64,000 bases of DNA from Legionella sp. PC1000 (GCF_014109805.1 NZ_CP059400.1:404001-468000); one strand, 5' to 3'; numbered from the stretch's first letter, positions 17,915-28,262 are shown. Numbers and translations are program-made. Notes: a model not told the origin generated them from the letters alone.

Positions 17915-20836
17915 TTAAACTATAGATTCATTCAATGTAAATCCATTCAGAATTCCTGGAGTAAATGGATTCACCTGATTATTTGTTTTTAACAGGTAAC
18001 GTCCTGAATTGCTGTTGATTTCAAAGAGAATTTGTAAGCTGGAACTGTCTTGTTCATCAACTAGAACGTTCACTTTTTCGAGAAGTTTAAATAGAGCCCA
18101 GATTCCTTGTTCTGCAAGTTCATAGTGATTTCCTTCAATTGAATTAAGAGCAAGTTTTGCGTGGGATTGGGGCCAGGTAAAACGAATAACAGAGTCAGTG
18201 CTTTGATTGTCGGTCAATTTTGTGTTGCCAATTTGCAGTTCCAGATTGGCAACCACAGGGTCAAGACTAATTTTTTGCAGGCTAAAATCAATTTTACTTT
18301 CTTCACCATGGTCAGGGAAAAACATATTGGTAATAATATTTGCACGTATCAGCGCATCTAATGTTTCTGATGCGATAGGTAACACCGAATCATTTACTGC
18401 TTTAGGTTTCCATTCTGCATTGGAAATATCCAAAAATGGTTTAACATAGTTTTCAGTAAATGAATTTAATGCGCCGTGAGTCGAAAAGAAATGATTGAAA
18501 TCGTTTATTGCGATTTCTTCTGGTTGTGATGCGTCAAAAGGATAGCGTCTGGCAATAGTGGCCTGGAATTCTCTATAAACGGTCTGTTGCCATTGTTGAT
18601 TGATATACTGACGGCTGTCTTTGATCAGTATCACCCAAGTGTCGCTTGCTAATTGTTTCGTCCAGGTACTTAGAGGTTCGGGTAATTGCCGTGCTTGATT
18701 ATAAAGCAAACTTACTGGATCCGAAGCACTATCGCTGGCAAAACGGGTTTTAGTAATATTAAATGCAGTTTTACCCCCATCATTGATCATGGATAAAGTT
18801 GAAATAAAGCGTTCCAAATCAACGATTTTCAGACTTAACTCTTTAGTGCTGGAAAGACTCATTAAGTTTAAATCAGTAAATTGATTGGCAATAGATTGAT
18901 TGAATAGCGAGGCGCTATTGGTCAAGTCCGCCTTGGTTTCCTGTTGGATTAAACCGATTATTTTACTTAGTGCATGAGATTGTTCCAGATTTTTAACTAC
19001 TTGCCTGCCTGCTTGATAATCTTGATAATGCAAGGGTTGTGATTTGCGCATGAATGTTTGCCACCAGGTGACATAATCAAAACAATATGCCTGAGTTATC
19101 ATTTCCTGTAATTGGCTTAAATCATTGCGTCCAAGAACCCAGTTTTCTTTTTGCAGACTGTGGCTAATATCAGGGATTCTTTGCATGACTTCATTAAAAC
19201 CTGATCGGGTAAAATAACTCGGTAATTCGTTAGTCGCTAATACAAAACCATTAATTGCAATTTTTTGTTTGGCATTAGGTAGAAACTCTTTTGCAATAGA
19301 ATAATAGAGGTAACTGGTGGGCAATGCATTTAAATAATTCCTGGCGTCACTAATTACTTGTGGTTTCGTAGTTATATTTTGAGGTGGTTTGCTTAATAAG
19401 AGTTTTAAAAGTGCCAGCTGTTTGTTTAAAGAACTCTCAGGCTGGTTTTTCCATTGAGCAGCAAACCAATCATGTACTTGCATTGCTGAAAAATGTTCTG
19501 GCTGGCTCAACATCAGATAGATTTTCAAGGCCTTATAACGAACGATAGGGGTATTTCCTGAGTTATTGATTACGTCTTCCAGCTCATTGCTTAATGAAGG
19601 TAAAAACTCACCCTGGAGACGGCTTTCAGCATTGTGGTGCAAATTGTGTTTTAATTGATGCACTGTGGGTAGCGACAAGGAATTACTGGGAATATGGCTC
19701 ATCGTTTTTGCAGCCTTGGATAAATGATAAAGAGCCTGCTTTTCTTTATTTTTCTGACTGTTGAGTATGTCATAAGCGAGTAATTCTTTACTTGCTTCAT
19801 CCAATAAATGAGCTGTTTTATAATGGTTGTAGCTTAAGATTAGCAAGCTGATTCCCGCAATACTTGCAGTAATTGCAATAATGGGTTTTTGCGAAAACTT
19901 TCTGACTTGTGGAATTTGACTGCAATGCTCCTGAAGGGTTTGTAATGCACCTTCAACAAAATAGGCTCTGAAATTTGTCGCTTGCGGAAAAGTATCTTGG
20001 ACCACCAATGCATATTCATGCTGAATTTTTTTATTCAGACGGTCAATACTCACTCCGCCTTGCTCTGCACTGCTAAAATAAATGGAGTGTAAATTAAAAA
20101 GTTTGGGTGAAACCCCCTGGATCAATGCTTGAATAGGGGCACGCAAGCTGGCTACCTGTAATGGAAATTCCCGAATTAAACTGCGCCTCATTGTAGAGCG
20201 TGCAGGATGCATTTTGCTAATTACTTGTTGGCCAAGTTGTTCTGTGAGCTGATTGAATTGTAGTGAATATGCTTCTATTTTTTTCTTTAATTCATTCCTG
20301 CAATCCAGCGAAAACCCCAAAGGCTTTGATAAATCGGCTGCATGTTCTGACTGGTAAAATTCGGTGAAACCAGCAAGAGTATCCATTTTGGTAAACATCA
20401 GCGCAAGATTAATGGAATAACCCAGGTTGCTCCCAAATCGTTCCAACAATTGCAAATGCGCTTTTTTCTGTTCTGCAAACTGACTTGGATCTGCAATAAG
20501 CAAGTCATTTACATCAATGCATAAAACAAGACCGGTAATTTTTAGATATGCATTGCATCGATTTAATTGTTTCAGGGTTGTGAGCAATAAGGTTTTACTG
20601 TTGGAAAGCCAATTTTCACCAAGCTCAATAATGATCCCTTTCTGATTAAAATATATTTTGGCATGTTGTTCGCTAAAAACAGGTATTTCTTCCATATTGC
20701 TTTGCTTTAATATAGCCGACTTCCCTTGAGTATTCTTGCCGGTAATCACTATAAAGGACAACTGATTGCTTTGTGGCTTTAATTGTGAAAGTATTTTTGT
20801 TATAGCATCACATAATGCGCGTAAAGAATTGTTCAT
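17915..20836 (-). CDS. icmF: Dot/Icm type IVB secretion protein IcmF
   Basis: An inner-membrane protein of the Dot/Icm system, homologous to type VI TssM. With IcmH it stabilises the core complex and targets it to the poles. The 973-aa length equals what I recall for L. pneumophila IcmF. The N-terminal GTPase-like region has a P-loop (GKNTQGKS near residue 32). A transmembrane helix lies near residues 322-341 (IIAITASIAGISLLILSY), followed by a large periplasmic domain. The ATG overlaps the icmH stop (ATGA), so the two are translationally coupled. No other dot/icm genes are in the window. Confidence 0.93.
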   Translation of the reverse strand: MNNSLRALCDAITKILSQLKPQSNQLSFIVITGKNTQGKSAILKQSNMEEIPVFSEQHAKIYFNQKGIIIELGENWLSNSKTLLLTTLKQLNRCNAYLKITGLVLCIDVNDLLIADPSQFAEQKKAHLQLLERFGSNLGYSINLALMFTKMDTLAGFTEFYQSEHAADLSKPLGFSLDCRNELKKKIEAYSLQFNQLTEQLGQQVISKMHPARSTMRRSLIREFPLQVASLRAPIQALIQGVSPKLFNLHSIYFSSAEQGGVSIDRLNKKIQHEYALVVQDTFPQATNFRAYFVEGALQTLQEHCSQIPQVRKFSQKPIIAITASIAGISLLILSYNHYKTAHLLDEASKELLAYDILNSQKNKEKQALYHLSKAAKTMSHIPSNSLSLPTVHQLKHNLHHNAESRLQGEFLPSLSNELEDVINNSGNTPIVRYKALKIYLMLSQPEHFSAMQVHDWFAAQWKNQPESSLNKQLALLKLLLSKPPQNITTKPQVISDARNYLNALPTSYLYYSIAKEFLPNAKQKIAINGFVLATNELPSYFTRSGFNEVMQRIPDISHSLQKENWVLGRNDLSQLQEMITQAYCFDYVTWWQTFMRKSQPLHYQDYQAGRQVVKNLEQSHALSKIIGLIQQETKADLTNSASLFNQSIANQFTDLNLMSLSSTKELSLKIVDLERFISTLSMINDGGKTAFNITKTRFASDSASDPVSLLYNQARQLPEPLSTWTKQLASDTWVILIKDSRQYINQQWQQTVYREFQATIARRYPFDASQPEEIAINDFNHFFSTHGALNSFTENYVKPFLDISNAEWKPKAVNDSVLPIASETLDALIRANIITNMFFPDHGEESKIDFSLQKISLDPVVANLELQIGNTKLTDNQSTDSVIRFTWPQSHAKLALNSIEGNHYELAEQGIWALFKLLEKVNVLVDEQDSSSLQILFEINSNSGRYLLKTNNQVNPFTPGILNGFTLNESIV

Positions 20837-21624
20837 CAGCTATCCAGAAGAGCAAGTTGGGTATGTCCAAATAAAACGTTTTTTGCTTTATTTTCCAATA
20901 AGTATTGGCTGGTCAAAAAAGCAAGTGTTACCACAGTAATCGCAGTAATCAAAGTAATTATGACCGCTTTATAATTTTTTTTAACAATCTTGGGTATAGG
21001 GTTTTCATTAAATAAACGGCGTGGTTGATTAAAACGATTTTTCTGAATGATTTGATAAAGATCTTCAATATAGTTATCCAAAACCTGTCGTCCATCCGGT
21101 TTGAGATGGTAATGCCCCTCAAAGCCAATAATTAGAAAAAAATAAACCAACTCGATAAGATCAAGGTATTGGTTTGGTCGTTCTTTGATATAGTTAAGGA
21201 TTTCAAAAAAACGATGTTGTGGCTGAGCATTATCATTAGTGAGCGGTGTAAAGGCTTTAAATTCAGCGGTAATTTGATATACACGCATGTAATTTTTACC
21301 CAGGATTTCATCTATGGTCGCTGCCATTAAATAATGAGCGATGGCAGCAAAGTCTGCTGGGTATTTCGATGCATCCATCTTGCTCTGAAAAGCAAGTAAT
21401 TCATGTTCAATATTGTCTCTGATATTCTCAATGGCGGGCAATGAAGGGCTAAGACAGAGGCGTTCCAATAGCGACAAAAGAGGGCCTGCTGCCGCAACTA
21501 AAGCGTTAGTAGAAAATGGAGCAATAAATAATTTGGAGCGATAGTAACCTTGCGGGACAAGCATCGTTCCCGAATCAACAAGTTGGCTGCTGACCAATGA
21601 GGCTGGATAATGCGCAACTGTCAT
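20836..21624 (-). CDS. icmH: Dot/Icm type IVB secretion protein IcmH/DotU
   Basis: The inner-membrane partner of IcmF, homologous to type VI TssL. It is 262 aa from ATG 21624. This start has TAGGAG 7 nt upstream and gives MTVAHYPASLVSSQL; an in-frame ATG at 21657 would add 11 residues but lacks that site. The domain is cytoplasmic and helical with the DotU-family segments FEILNYIKERPNQYLDLIELVYFFLIIGFEGHY (two stretches, about 140-175). It ends in one transmembrane helix (AVIITLITAITVVTLAFLTS) and a short periplasmic tail. First gene of the icmHF operon. Confidence 0.93.
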   Translation of the reverse strand: MTVAHYPASLVSSQLVDSGTMLVPQGYYRSKLFIAPFSTNALVAAAGPLLSLLERLCLSPSLPAIENIRDNIEHELLAFQSKMDASKYPADFAAIAHYLMAATIDEILGKNYMRVYQITAEFKAFTPLTNDNAQPQHRFFEILNYIKERPNQYLDLIELVYFFLIIGFEGHYHLKPDGRQVLDNYIEDLYQIIQKNRFNQPRRLFNENPIPKIVKKNYKAVIITLITAITVVTLAFLTSQYLLENKAKNVLFGHTQLALLDS

Positions 21625-21979
21625 GGTCTTGCTCCTAATAGATCCTGATTCAAGCATGAAATTCTATTGCAAACACTCTAAGTTTAAAAGAAGATGATAC
21701 GTTATATATTGCTTTTAGTTCAAGTGAGTCAAATTTTTAAACTGCTAATGTGCTATGAACAATAGTCATCACCTAGATCGCAAGCGTTTTACATAGAGAA
21801 TGGGTATTCGTTTGTTCAGCCTGGACTGTTTGAATCGCTTTGGCAATATGCCTGATTTTAATAGGTATATCTGGGACATCCACTAACTTCTTACAAACCA
21901 TCCAATAGAGTTGCTGTTATTGTTGAATTTATTTGCATCCATCATGAACAATAAGGTAATATTCTGGTTTGCCAAATAT

Positions 21980-22071
21980 AGAACTATTTTGGTACTATAT
22001 TTATAATATGGATAGGAAATTAATCAAGTGGATGTGTTGTTCCAAATTAAGACTTATTTAGTACTAGATTA
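21980..22071 (+). promoter_or_regulatory. Two related candidate Rrf2/IscR-type operator sites before the SUF operon
   Basis: The 464-bp gap between icmH and the SUF regulator holds no gene. It contains two related 22-bp sequences: AGAACTATTTTGGTACTATA at 21980 and AAGACTTATTTAGTACTAGA at 22050, followed in both by TT, identical at about 16 of 22 positions. They share ACT-N6-GTACTA spacing and resemble type 1 IscR boxes. The second ends 18 bp before the regulator ATG. Autoregulation of the SUF operon by its Rrf2 protein would explain them. Binding is inference. Confidence 0.45.
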
Positions 22072-22088
22072 TTCGATTTTGAGGTGTT

Positions 22089-22550
22089 ATGCTGCGCATC
22101 AGCAAGTTGGCCGATTATGGAACAGTTGTGATGGTTTATCTCGCCAGGCACGCACAAGAATTGTGTAATGCTCGTGATATTGCATTACATACACATCTGA
22201 CTGTACCTACGGTAAGTAAAATTTTAAAACGTTTGACCAGTGCAGGTTTGTTAACCTCAGTACGTGGAGTGACTGGAGGATATCGATTGCGACGGCCTGC
22301 AACTGAGATTTCTGTGTCGCAAATAATTTTTGCATTGGAAGAACATCGTGGTTTCACAGAGTGCAGTTTGCAACCTAATGATTGTTCATTACAAGGTGTT
22401 TGCACGATTCAGGGCAATTGGCGATTAATAAGCCAAGCAATTGAAACCGCTTTGGATAGTGTCAGTTTAGCTACTTTGGCTAAACCAACTTTGCAAGCAC
22501 ATGATGTGGAGCGAGTTCGACAATTGGCAAGTGGAGTTAATCGTGGCTAA
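22089..22550 (+). CDS. SUF system Fe-S cluster assembly regulator, Rrf2 family
   Basis: A 153-aa Rrf2/IscR-like repressor. The winged helix is at residues 1-80 ([11 protein letters not shown], then [29 protein letters not shown]). The three cysteines [15 protein letters not shown] keep the IscR C-x5-C-x5-C spacing that holds a [2Fe-2S] cluster. It is the first gene of the SUF operon and overlaps sufB by 8 bp. It probably represses the operon when its cluster is loaded. The family is often annotated SufR/IscR-like. Confidence 0.92.
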   Translation: MLRISKLADYGTVVMVYLARHAQELCNARDIALHTHLTVPTVSKILKRLTSAGLLTSVRGVTGGYRLRRPATEISVSQIIFALEEHRGFTECSLQPNDCSLQGVCTIQGNWRLISQAIETALDSVSLATLAKPTLQAHDVERVRQLASGVNRG

Positions 22551-23991
22551 AAGCAGTGAGCAAATTAATTCTCTGCTCGATAGAGAATATCAACATGGGT
22601 TTACAACCGACATTGAAGTAGATACTTTTGAGCCTGGACTGAACGAAGATGTTATTCGTCGTTTATCAGCAATTAAAGGCGAGCCAGAGTTTTTGCTTGA
22701 GTGGCGTTTAAAAGCCTATAAGCATTGGTTAACCATGTCACCTCCTCAATGGTCCAGTGTGCATTATCCGCCTGTGGATTACCAGGCTATTTCTTATTAT
22801 TCAGCACCTAAAATGAAAAAAGATGCGCCCAAGAGTCTGGATGAGGTTGATCCTGAGTTACTAAGAACCTATGAGAAGCTGGGCATTCCTTTAAGAGAAC
22901 AAGAAATGCTGGCTGGCGTTGCTGTGGATGCTGTTTTTGATAGTGTTTCTGTGGCAACTACGTTTAAAGCGAAACTCGCTGAAAAAGGTGTTATTTTTTG
23001 TCCTATCTCTGAAGCAGTACATAAATATCCAGAATTGCTGATGCAATATTTAGGCTCGGTAGTCCCATATCGTGATAATTTTTATGCGGCGCTGAATTCG
23101 GCAGTATTTAGTGATGGTTCTTTTGTATATATTCCCAAAGGGGTGCGTTGCCCGATGGAGTTATCGACTTATTTTCGGATTAATGCAGCGTCCACAGGAC
23201 AATTTGAGCGTACCTTGATTATCGCTGATGTAGACAGTTACGTTTCTTATCTGGAGGGCTGTACCGCGCCTATGCGTGATGAAAATCAACTCCATGCCGC
23301 TGTAGTCGAGTTAGTTGCATTAGACGGAGCACAAATTAAATATTCTACGGTGCAAAACTGGTATCCAGGTGATAAGGAAGGAAAAGGAGGTATTTATAAT
23401 TTTGTGACGAAACGCGGTGCTTGCCGTGGCAAACGGTCCAAAATTTCCTGGACGCAAATTGAAACGGGCTCAGCAATTACCTGGAAATATCCCAGTGTAA
23501 TTTTACAAGGAGATGATTCCGTTGGTGAGTTTTATTCAGTTGCCTTAACCAATAATTATCAACAAGCCGATACCGGCACTAAAATGATCCATATTGGAAA
23601 AAACACGCGGTCAACTATTATTTCCAAAGGGATCAGTGCAGGACGTGCACATAATGCTTATCGCGGTTTGGTGCGTATCGCCCCAACAGCAACGAATGCA
23701 CGCAATTATACTCAGTGTGATTCAATGCTTATGGGCTCTGAATGTTCCGCACATACTTTTCCTTATATAGAAGTCAAAAACCCCACAGCACAAGTAGAAC
23801 ATGAAGCAACTACTTCCAAGATCAGTGAAGAGCAATTGTTTTATTGTCAGCAACGAGGAATCGATACCGAGGATGCTGTTTCGATGATTGTGAATGGTTT
23901 TTGTAAGCAGGTATTAAAAGAATTACCTATGGAATTTGCGGTGGAAGCGACTAAATTGCTAGGTCTAAGTTTAGAAGGGGCAGTAGGTTAA
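22543..23991 (+). CDS. sufB: Fe-S cluster scaffold protein SufB
   Basis: The scaffold subunit of the SufBC2D complex, on which clusters are assembled. About 482 aa from GTG 22543, which has GGAG about 6 nt upstream and overlaps the regulator stop. The reading frame extends further upstream inside the regulator but without family similarity. The core beta-helix motifs are present: [43 protein letters not shown] (with the conserved Cys region) and the C-terminal [11 protein letters not shown]. It stands one base ahead of sufC. Confidence 0.95.
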   Translation: MAKSSEQINSLLDREYQHGFTTDIEVDTFEPGLNEDVIRRLSAIKGEPEFLLEWRLKAYKHWLTMSPPQWSSVHYPPVDYQAISYYSAPKMKKDAPKSLDEVDPELLRTYEKLGIPLREQEMLAGVAVDAVFDSVSVATTFKAKLAEKGVIFCPISEAVHKYPELLMQYLGSVVPYRDNFYAALNSAVFSDGSFVYIPKGVRCPMELSTYFRINAASTGQFERTLIIADVDSYVSYLEGCTAPMRDENQLHAAVVELVALDGAQIKYSTVQNWYPGDKEGKGGIYNFVTKRGACRGKRSKISWTQIETGSAITWKYPSVILQGDDSVGEFYSVALTNNYQQADTGTKMIHIGKNTRSTIISKGISAGRAHNAYRGLVRIAPTATNARNYTQCDSMLMGSECSAHTFPYIEVKNPTAQVEHEATTSKISEEQLFYCQQRGIDTEDAVSMIVNGFCKQVLKELPMEFAVEATKLLGLSLEGAVG

Positions 23992-23992
23992 C

Positions 23993-24739
23993 ATGTTAAA
24001 AATCAAAGAGTTAAATGTTGAAATAAATGACCAGTCCATTTTGAAAGGCATTAACCTTCAGGTCAATGCAGGTGAAGTTCATGCCATTATGGGGCCTAAT
24101 GGCTCAGGAAAAAGTACCCTGTCCAAGGTATTGGCTGGCCATCCTTCTTATCAAGTGATGAGTGGAGAAATAGACTATTTAGGTCAGGATTTGACCCCTT
24201 TGTCTCCTGAAGAAAGGGCGCGTGCCGGTATTTTTTTGTCGTTTCAATATCCGGTAGAAATACCTGGGGTAACGAACATTAATTTTCTTAAAGCTTCTGT
24301 TAATGCAGTGCGTAAAGGTCAGGGAAAAAATACGCTGGATGCCATTGAATTCCTTACATTCATTCGGGAGAAATGTCAGTTACTGGAAATGGATGAAAGC
24401 TTTCTATACCGCAGCATCAATGAGGGGTTTTCTGGCGGTGAAAAAAAGCGCAATGAAATTTTGCAGATGGCAGCTCTGGAACCCAAGCTTGCTATTCTCG
24501 ATGAGACTGATTCAGGCTTGGATATTGATGCGCTGCGTATTATTTCGCATGGTGTTAATGCCATGCGTTCTCCTGAGCGTTCTATTATTTTAGTAACGCA
24601 TTATCAGCGCTTGCTTGATTATATTGAGCCTGATTTTATCCATGTGCTGGTAAATGGGCGTATTATTATGTCTGGTGATAAATCATTGGCACTGGAATTA
24701 GAGAAAAAAGGGTACAGCTGGCTTGAGGAAACGGTGTAG
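23993..24739 (+). CDS. sufC: Fe-S assembly ATPase SufC
   Basis: The cytosolic ABC-type ATPase of SufBC2D. 248 aa. Walker A is GPNGSGKST (about residues 35-43), the signature is [11 protein letters not shown], Walker B is [13 protein letters not shown] (with SufC's characteristic ETDSGLD), and the switch His is in [12 protein letters not shown]. It starts one base after the sufB stop and ends 4 bp before sufD. Confidence 0.97.
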   Translation: MLKIKELNVEINDQSILKGINLQVNAGEVHAIMGPNGSGKSTLSKVLAGHPSYQVMSGEIDYLGQDLTPLSPEERARAGIFLSFQYPVEIPGVTNINFLKASVNAVRKGQGKNTLDAIEFLTFIREKCQLLEMDESFLYRSINEGFSGGEKKRNEILQMAALEPKLAILDETDSGLDIDALRIISHGVNAMRSPERSIILVTHYQRLLDYIEPDFIHVLVNGRIIMSGDKSLALELEKKGYSWLEETV

Positions 24740-24743
24740 TGAT

Positions 24744-26033
24744 ATGAGCGAGATTTTGGATTTTTACCAACAACGAGCAAAAGCGGGTTTATCATCTTTG
24801 CCTTGGCTTGCCCAATTGCAAACTAAGGCATTAATGGATTTGGATCGATGTGGATTTCCAACGCGACATGATGAAGACTGGAAATATACCCGTGTTGAAG
24901 CATTACTAAATCAGCCTTTTATGCGTTTTAATGCCACAGATCACATCAAGGAGGCTGCGGCTACCTATAAGGATAAAGTAAACTCTGATTTGCCAATAAA
25001 TCAGCATATGTTGATTCGAGACGGACTCATTTCGGGTGTGGAGCAGCTTGCTAAGACCTTACCTAAAGGAGTGTTAGTTCTGCCTTTATCTGTAGCAATA
25101 GCACAACATCCAGAATTACTTAAGCCTTATCTGGGAACTATTTTAAAACAAGAGCATGGTTTTCATTATTTAAATACGGCTATGATTCACTGTGGTGTGT
25201 TGATTTATATTCCATCAGGAGTTGTTCTTGAAGAACCCATAGCGTTAACTCATGTACAAACTCAAACGAATCAAGCGGTTTATTTGCGACATTTGATTAT
25301 TGCTGAGGAAAACAGTCAGGCTGCAATAATTGAAGATTATCAAGGTTTGGTTGATTGCTGCTATTTGACGAATACGGTAACCGAGATTGTTGTTGGTACT
25401 GGTGCAAAATTAACGCATTATACCCTTCAAAGAGAGAGTAAATCTGCGTTTCATATAGGTCACCTGTCGGTGAAACAATTAGAAGGCAGTGAGTTTGCCA
25501 ATCATTCTTTAAGTCTTGGCGGACAATGGGTGCGTTCTGATATCAGTTTGTATATGCAAGAAGAAAGAGCACACTCTTTGATGAATGGGATTTATGCTCC
25601 TGCTGAAGGACAACATGTAGATCATCATACTACAGTGCAGCATCTGGTGCCTGACTGCAGCAGCGAACAGGATTATAAAGGTATTCTCACTGGTCGTTCG
25701 CGAGCAGTATTTAATGGTAAGGTATTTGTTGCTCAAAATGCACAGCATACAGATGCCAAACAACAAAATAAAAACCTGTTACTTTCAGCAAACGCCGAAG
25801 TGGATACTAAGCCGCAGTTAGAAATTTTTGCTGATGATGTATTGTGCTCTCATGGTGCGACGGTTGGACAATTGGATGAGGAAGCATTATTTTATTTGGC
25901 AACTCGTGGGATTGGTCGGCTTGAAGCATCGCATTATTTAATTCATGCTTTTGCTAGTGATAATCTGCGGCTTATTCCCCATCGCAAATTAGCAGACTAC
26001 ATGGGGCATTTATTAACACAACAGTTGGGGTAA
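24744..26033 (+). CDS. sufD: Fe-S assembly protein SufD
   Basis: The SufB paralogue that completes the SufBC2D scaffold. About 429 aa from ATG 24744 (MSEILDFYQQ). The N-terminal helical part contains DEDWKYTRVEAL. The beta-helix core includes RSDISLYMQEE, VDHHTTVQHLVPDCSSEQDYKGIL and FNGKVFVAQNAQHTDAKQQN, all diagnostic. The C-terminus has CSHGATVGQLDEEALFYL, with the His that pairs with SufB at the cluster site. GAGGAAAC lies inside the end of sufC upstream. Confidence 0.95.
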   Translation: MSEILDFYQQRAKAGLSSLPWLAQLQTKALMDLDRCGFPTRHDEDWKYTRVEALLNQPFMRFNATDHIKEAAATYKDKVNSDLPINQHMLIRDGLISGVEQLAKTLPKGVLVLPLSVAIAQHPELLKPYLGTILKQEHGFHYLNTAMIHCGVLIYIPSGVVLEEPIALTHVQTQTNQAVYLRHLIIAEENSQAAIIEDYQGLVDCCYLTNTVTEIVVGTGAKLTHYTLQRESKSAFHIGHLSVKQLEGSEFANHSLSLGGQWVRSDISLYMQEERAHSLMNGIYAPAEGQHVDHHTTVQHLVPDCSSEQDYKGILTGRSRAVFNGKVFVAQNAQHTDAKQQNKNLLLSANAEVDTKPQLEIFADDVLCSHGATVGQLDEEALFYLATRGIGRLEASHYLIHAFASDNLRLIPHRKLADYMGHLLTQQLG

Positions 26034-26038
26034 GCTAA

Positions 26039-27259
26039 ATGGACGCTTTGGATATTCAGGCAATTCGTAGAGATTTCCCTGTACTCAATCAAAAAGTAAA
26101 TGATTTTGATTTAATTTATTTTGATAATGCGGCAACCGCACAAAAACCTAAAGCGGTGATTGAGGCTATGTCTCATTATTACGAGCATGATAATTCGAAT
26201 GTACATCGTGGTGTGCATACTTTAAGTGTCAGAGCCACTGAGAGTTATGAAGCTGCCCGTTCCAAAGTGAAGCGCTTTATCAAAGCGAATTCACCACGTG
26301 AATGCATTTTTGTACGTGGAACAACTGAAGCGATTAATTTGGTTGCACAAAGTTTGGTTGCCCCACGTATTTTACCTGATGAAGAAATATTAATTACGCA
26401 TATGGAACACCATTCCAATATTGTTCCTTGGCAGATGGTGTGTAAAAAAACCAGGGCCAAGCTGCAGGTTGCCCCCATTTCTCTTGACGGTGAGATTTTA
26501 TTGGATGAGTTTGCCAAGAAATTAAATAAAAACACTAAATTTGTAGCAATTTCACATGCCTCTAATGCTTTAGGCACGATTAATCCCGTTAAAGAAATGA
26601 TTAAGATGGCACATGATGTTGGTGCAGAAGTATTACTCGATGGCGCACAAGCGGCTCCTCATTTTCCTGTGGATGTGCAAGATTTAGGATGTGATTTTTA
26701 CGCTTTTTCCGGGCATAAATTATATGGCCCTACAGGTATTGGTGTTCTATGGGGCAAAGAAGAACTTCTGAATGCCATGTCTCCTTATCAAGGAGGGGGC
26801 GAGATGATTAATTCCGTTTCTTTTGAAGCAACAGAATACGCTGCGGTGCCAAGTAAATTTGAAGCAGGTACTCCTGATATTGCCGGAGCAATTGGCTTAG
26901 GCGCTGCCATAGATTATTTAGAATCTTTGGATATGGAAGCAATCATCGCTTATGAACAAGAGTTGTTAGACTATGCAACTGCCGGAGTTCGGTCGAGCGG
27001 ATTTAATATTATTGGAACCGCCAAACAAAAAGTACCGGTTGTCGCTTTTGTACATGGAACAATTCATGCCCATGATATCGGTACTATTTTAGATAGCGAA
27101 GGAATTGCAATACGAAGTGGCCATCATTGCGCCATGCCGTTGATGGATTTTTATAATGTTGCAGCTACTTCGCGTATTTCCCTGGCATTTTATAACACCA
27201 AAGAGGAAATTGATGCATGCATACACGCATTGCAGCGAGTTAAAGAGGTATTTGCATGA
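26039..27259 (+). CDS. sufS: Cysteine desulfurase SufS
   Basis: A PLP-dependent class V aminotransferase-fold enzyme that takes sulfur from cysteine and passes it to SufU as persulfide. 406 aa. Motifs: YFDNAATAQKP near residue 28, HMEHHSNIVPWQ, LDGAQAAPHFPVDV (PLP aspartate), DFYAFSGHKLYGPTGIGVLWG (Schiff-base Lys), and the active-site Cys loop RSGHHCAMPLM near residue 363. It starts 5 bp after sufD and overlaps sufU by 4 bp. Confidence 0.96.
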   Translation: MDALDIQAIRRDFPVLNQKVNDFDLIYFDNAATAQKPKAVIEAMSHYYEHDNSNVHRGVHTLSVRATESYEAARSKVKRFIKANSPRECIFVRGTTEAINLVAQSLVAPRILPDEEILITHMEHHSNIVPWQMVCKKTRAKLQVAPISLDGEILLDEFAKKLNKNTKFVAISHASNALGTINPVKEMIKMAHDVGAEVLLDGAQAAPHFPVDVQDLGCDFYAFSGHKLYGPTGIGVLWGKEELLNAMSPYQGGGEMINSVSFEATEYAAVPSKFEAGTPDIAGAIGLGAAIDYLESLDMEAIIAYEQELLDYATAGVRSSGFNIIGTAKQKVPVVAFVHGTIHAHDIGTILDSEGIAIRSGHHCAMPLMDFYNVAATSRISLAFYNTKEEIDACIHALQRVKEVFA

Positions 27260-27705
27260 GTGCTGAATTGCGAGAACTTTATCAAGAAATCATTATCGAT
27301 CACAATCGCAATCCACGCCATCATTATGAAATGAAGGATGCGACGACGCAAGCGAATGGTTTTAATCCTTTGTGTGGGGATAAATTAACGGTATATGCCA
27401 AAATAGAAAAAGATGTGATTACTGAGTTAAGTTTTCTGGGATGTGGTTGTGCTATATCCCAAGCATCGGCCTCATTGATGACCGACTCGATCAAAGGGAA
27501 AACTATAGAAGAAGCTCATGAAATGTTTCATCGCTTTCATCATATGTTGACTCAGAATGAAGAAGGTCAGTTACGTTATATGGATAAGTTGACAGTACTT
27601 GCAGGAGTGAAGGCTTATCCGGCACGGGTAAAATGTGCTACTTTGGCTTGGCATACTTTGGAAGCCGCGTTGAATAAAGACAGCAATGTGGTGAAAACAG
27701 AATAG
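27256..27705 (+). CDS. sufU: SUF sulfur-transfer protein SufU
   Basis: A 149-aa IscU-like protein of the SufU type, a zinc-dependent acceptor that relays sulfur from SufS to SufB. The three ligand cysteines are at NPLCGD (about 40), GCGCAIS (about 66) and RVKCATL (about 126). The insert typical of SufU, absent from IscU, lies between the last two. The start overlaps the sufS stop. A SufU in place of SufE is the arrangement common in Gram-positives and in some gammaproteobacteria. Confidence 0.93.
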   Translation: MSAELRELYQEIIIDHNRNPRHHYEMKDATTQANGFNPLCGDKLTVYAKIEKDVITELSFLGCGCAISQASASLMTDSIKGKTIEEAHEMFHRFHHMLTQNEEGQLRYMDKLTVLAGVKAYPARVKCATLAWHTLEAALNKDSNVVKTE

Positions 27706-27764
27706 GATGATCTATTTCTGGGTTCCATTGAGCATTGCAATTAAATGTAGGAATTGAGTTAAAT

Positions 27765-27843
27765 CCTACGTCCCGCGGCTTGTCTGCGGGATCCAGTGAT
27801 GGTGAAAGATGCCTGGTTCCCACGGAAAGCCGCGGGACGTGGG
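27765..27843. repeat. REP-like inverted repeat between sufU and sufT
   Basis: A 79-bp element with outer arms CCTACGTCCCGCGGCT and AGCCGCGGGACGTGGG (15 of 16 complementary) and inner CCCGC/GCGGG pairing. The left 38 bp match, with a few changes, the repeat that lies inside the PKS gene at 53996-54061, including the shared GCGGGATCCA. It sits in the 221-bp sufU-sufT gap, which holds no gene. Confidence 0.75.
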
Positions 27844-27926
27844 CGAGGTTTATATATACCATTAGGTTATAACAGCTCAGCTGTGTTGGCACCTAGATTA
27901 CGGCCACCAAAAAGAGTAGGTACTTT

Positions 27927-28262
27927 ATGTTTGGTTTTAAGAAAAAACAGGATGAGGAATTACTGAAAGAAGCCATTGTTAATGCGCTTAAGGGCGTTTA
28001 TGACCCTGAGATTCCTGTTAATATTTATGATTTGGGCTTAATTTATAATATCTCGATTGATGAAGATGCTCACGTCACGATTCAAATGACCTTAACTACC
28101 CCTGGTTGTCCTGTGGCACAAACTTTTCCAGGAACGGTAGAACAAGCAGTCAACAACGTAGAAGGCGTTCGCGATTGCTCTGTAGAGTTGGTCTGGGAGC
28201 CGCCTTGGTCTCAAGAAAGAATGACCGAAGCAGCACGGCTTGAATTGGGAATTTTTTATTGA
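27927..28262 (+). CDS. sufT: SUF-associated MIP18/DUF59 protein SufT
   Basis: A 111-aa MIP18-family protein involved in Fe-S cluster maturation or transfer. Diagnostic segments: LKGVYDPEIPVNIYDLGLIY (about residues 22-41), and LTTPGCPVAQTFPG with the conserved Cys (about 58-71), ending VELVWEPPWSQERM. The genomic position after sufBCDSU fits SufT. Its stop overlaps the epmA start by one base (TGATG), so it is cotranslated with epmA. Confidence 0.9.
   Translation: MFGFKKKQDEELLKEAIVNALKGVYDPEIPVNIYDLGLIYNISIDEDAHVTIQMTLTTPGCPVAQTFPGTVEQAVNNVEGVRDCSVELVWEPPWSQERMTEAARLELGIFY

Noticed and set aside
22501..22542. Upstream extension of sufB into the regulator gene
   Set aside because: The added residues do not resemble SufB. 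GTG 22543 has a good ribosome-binding site and fits family length.
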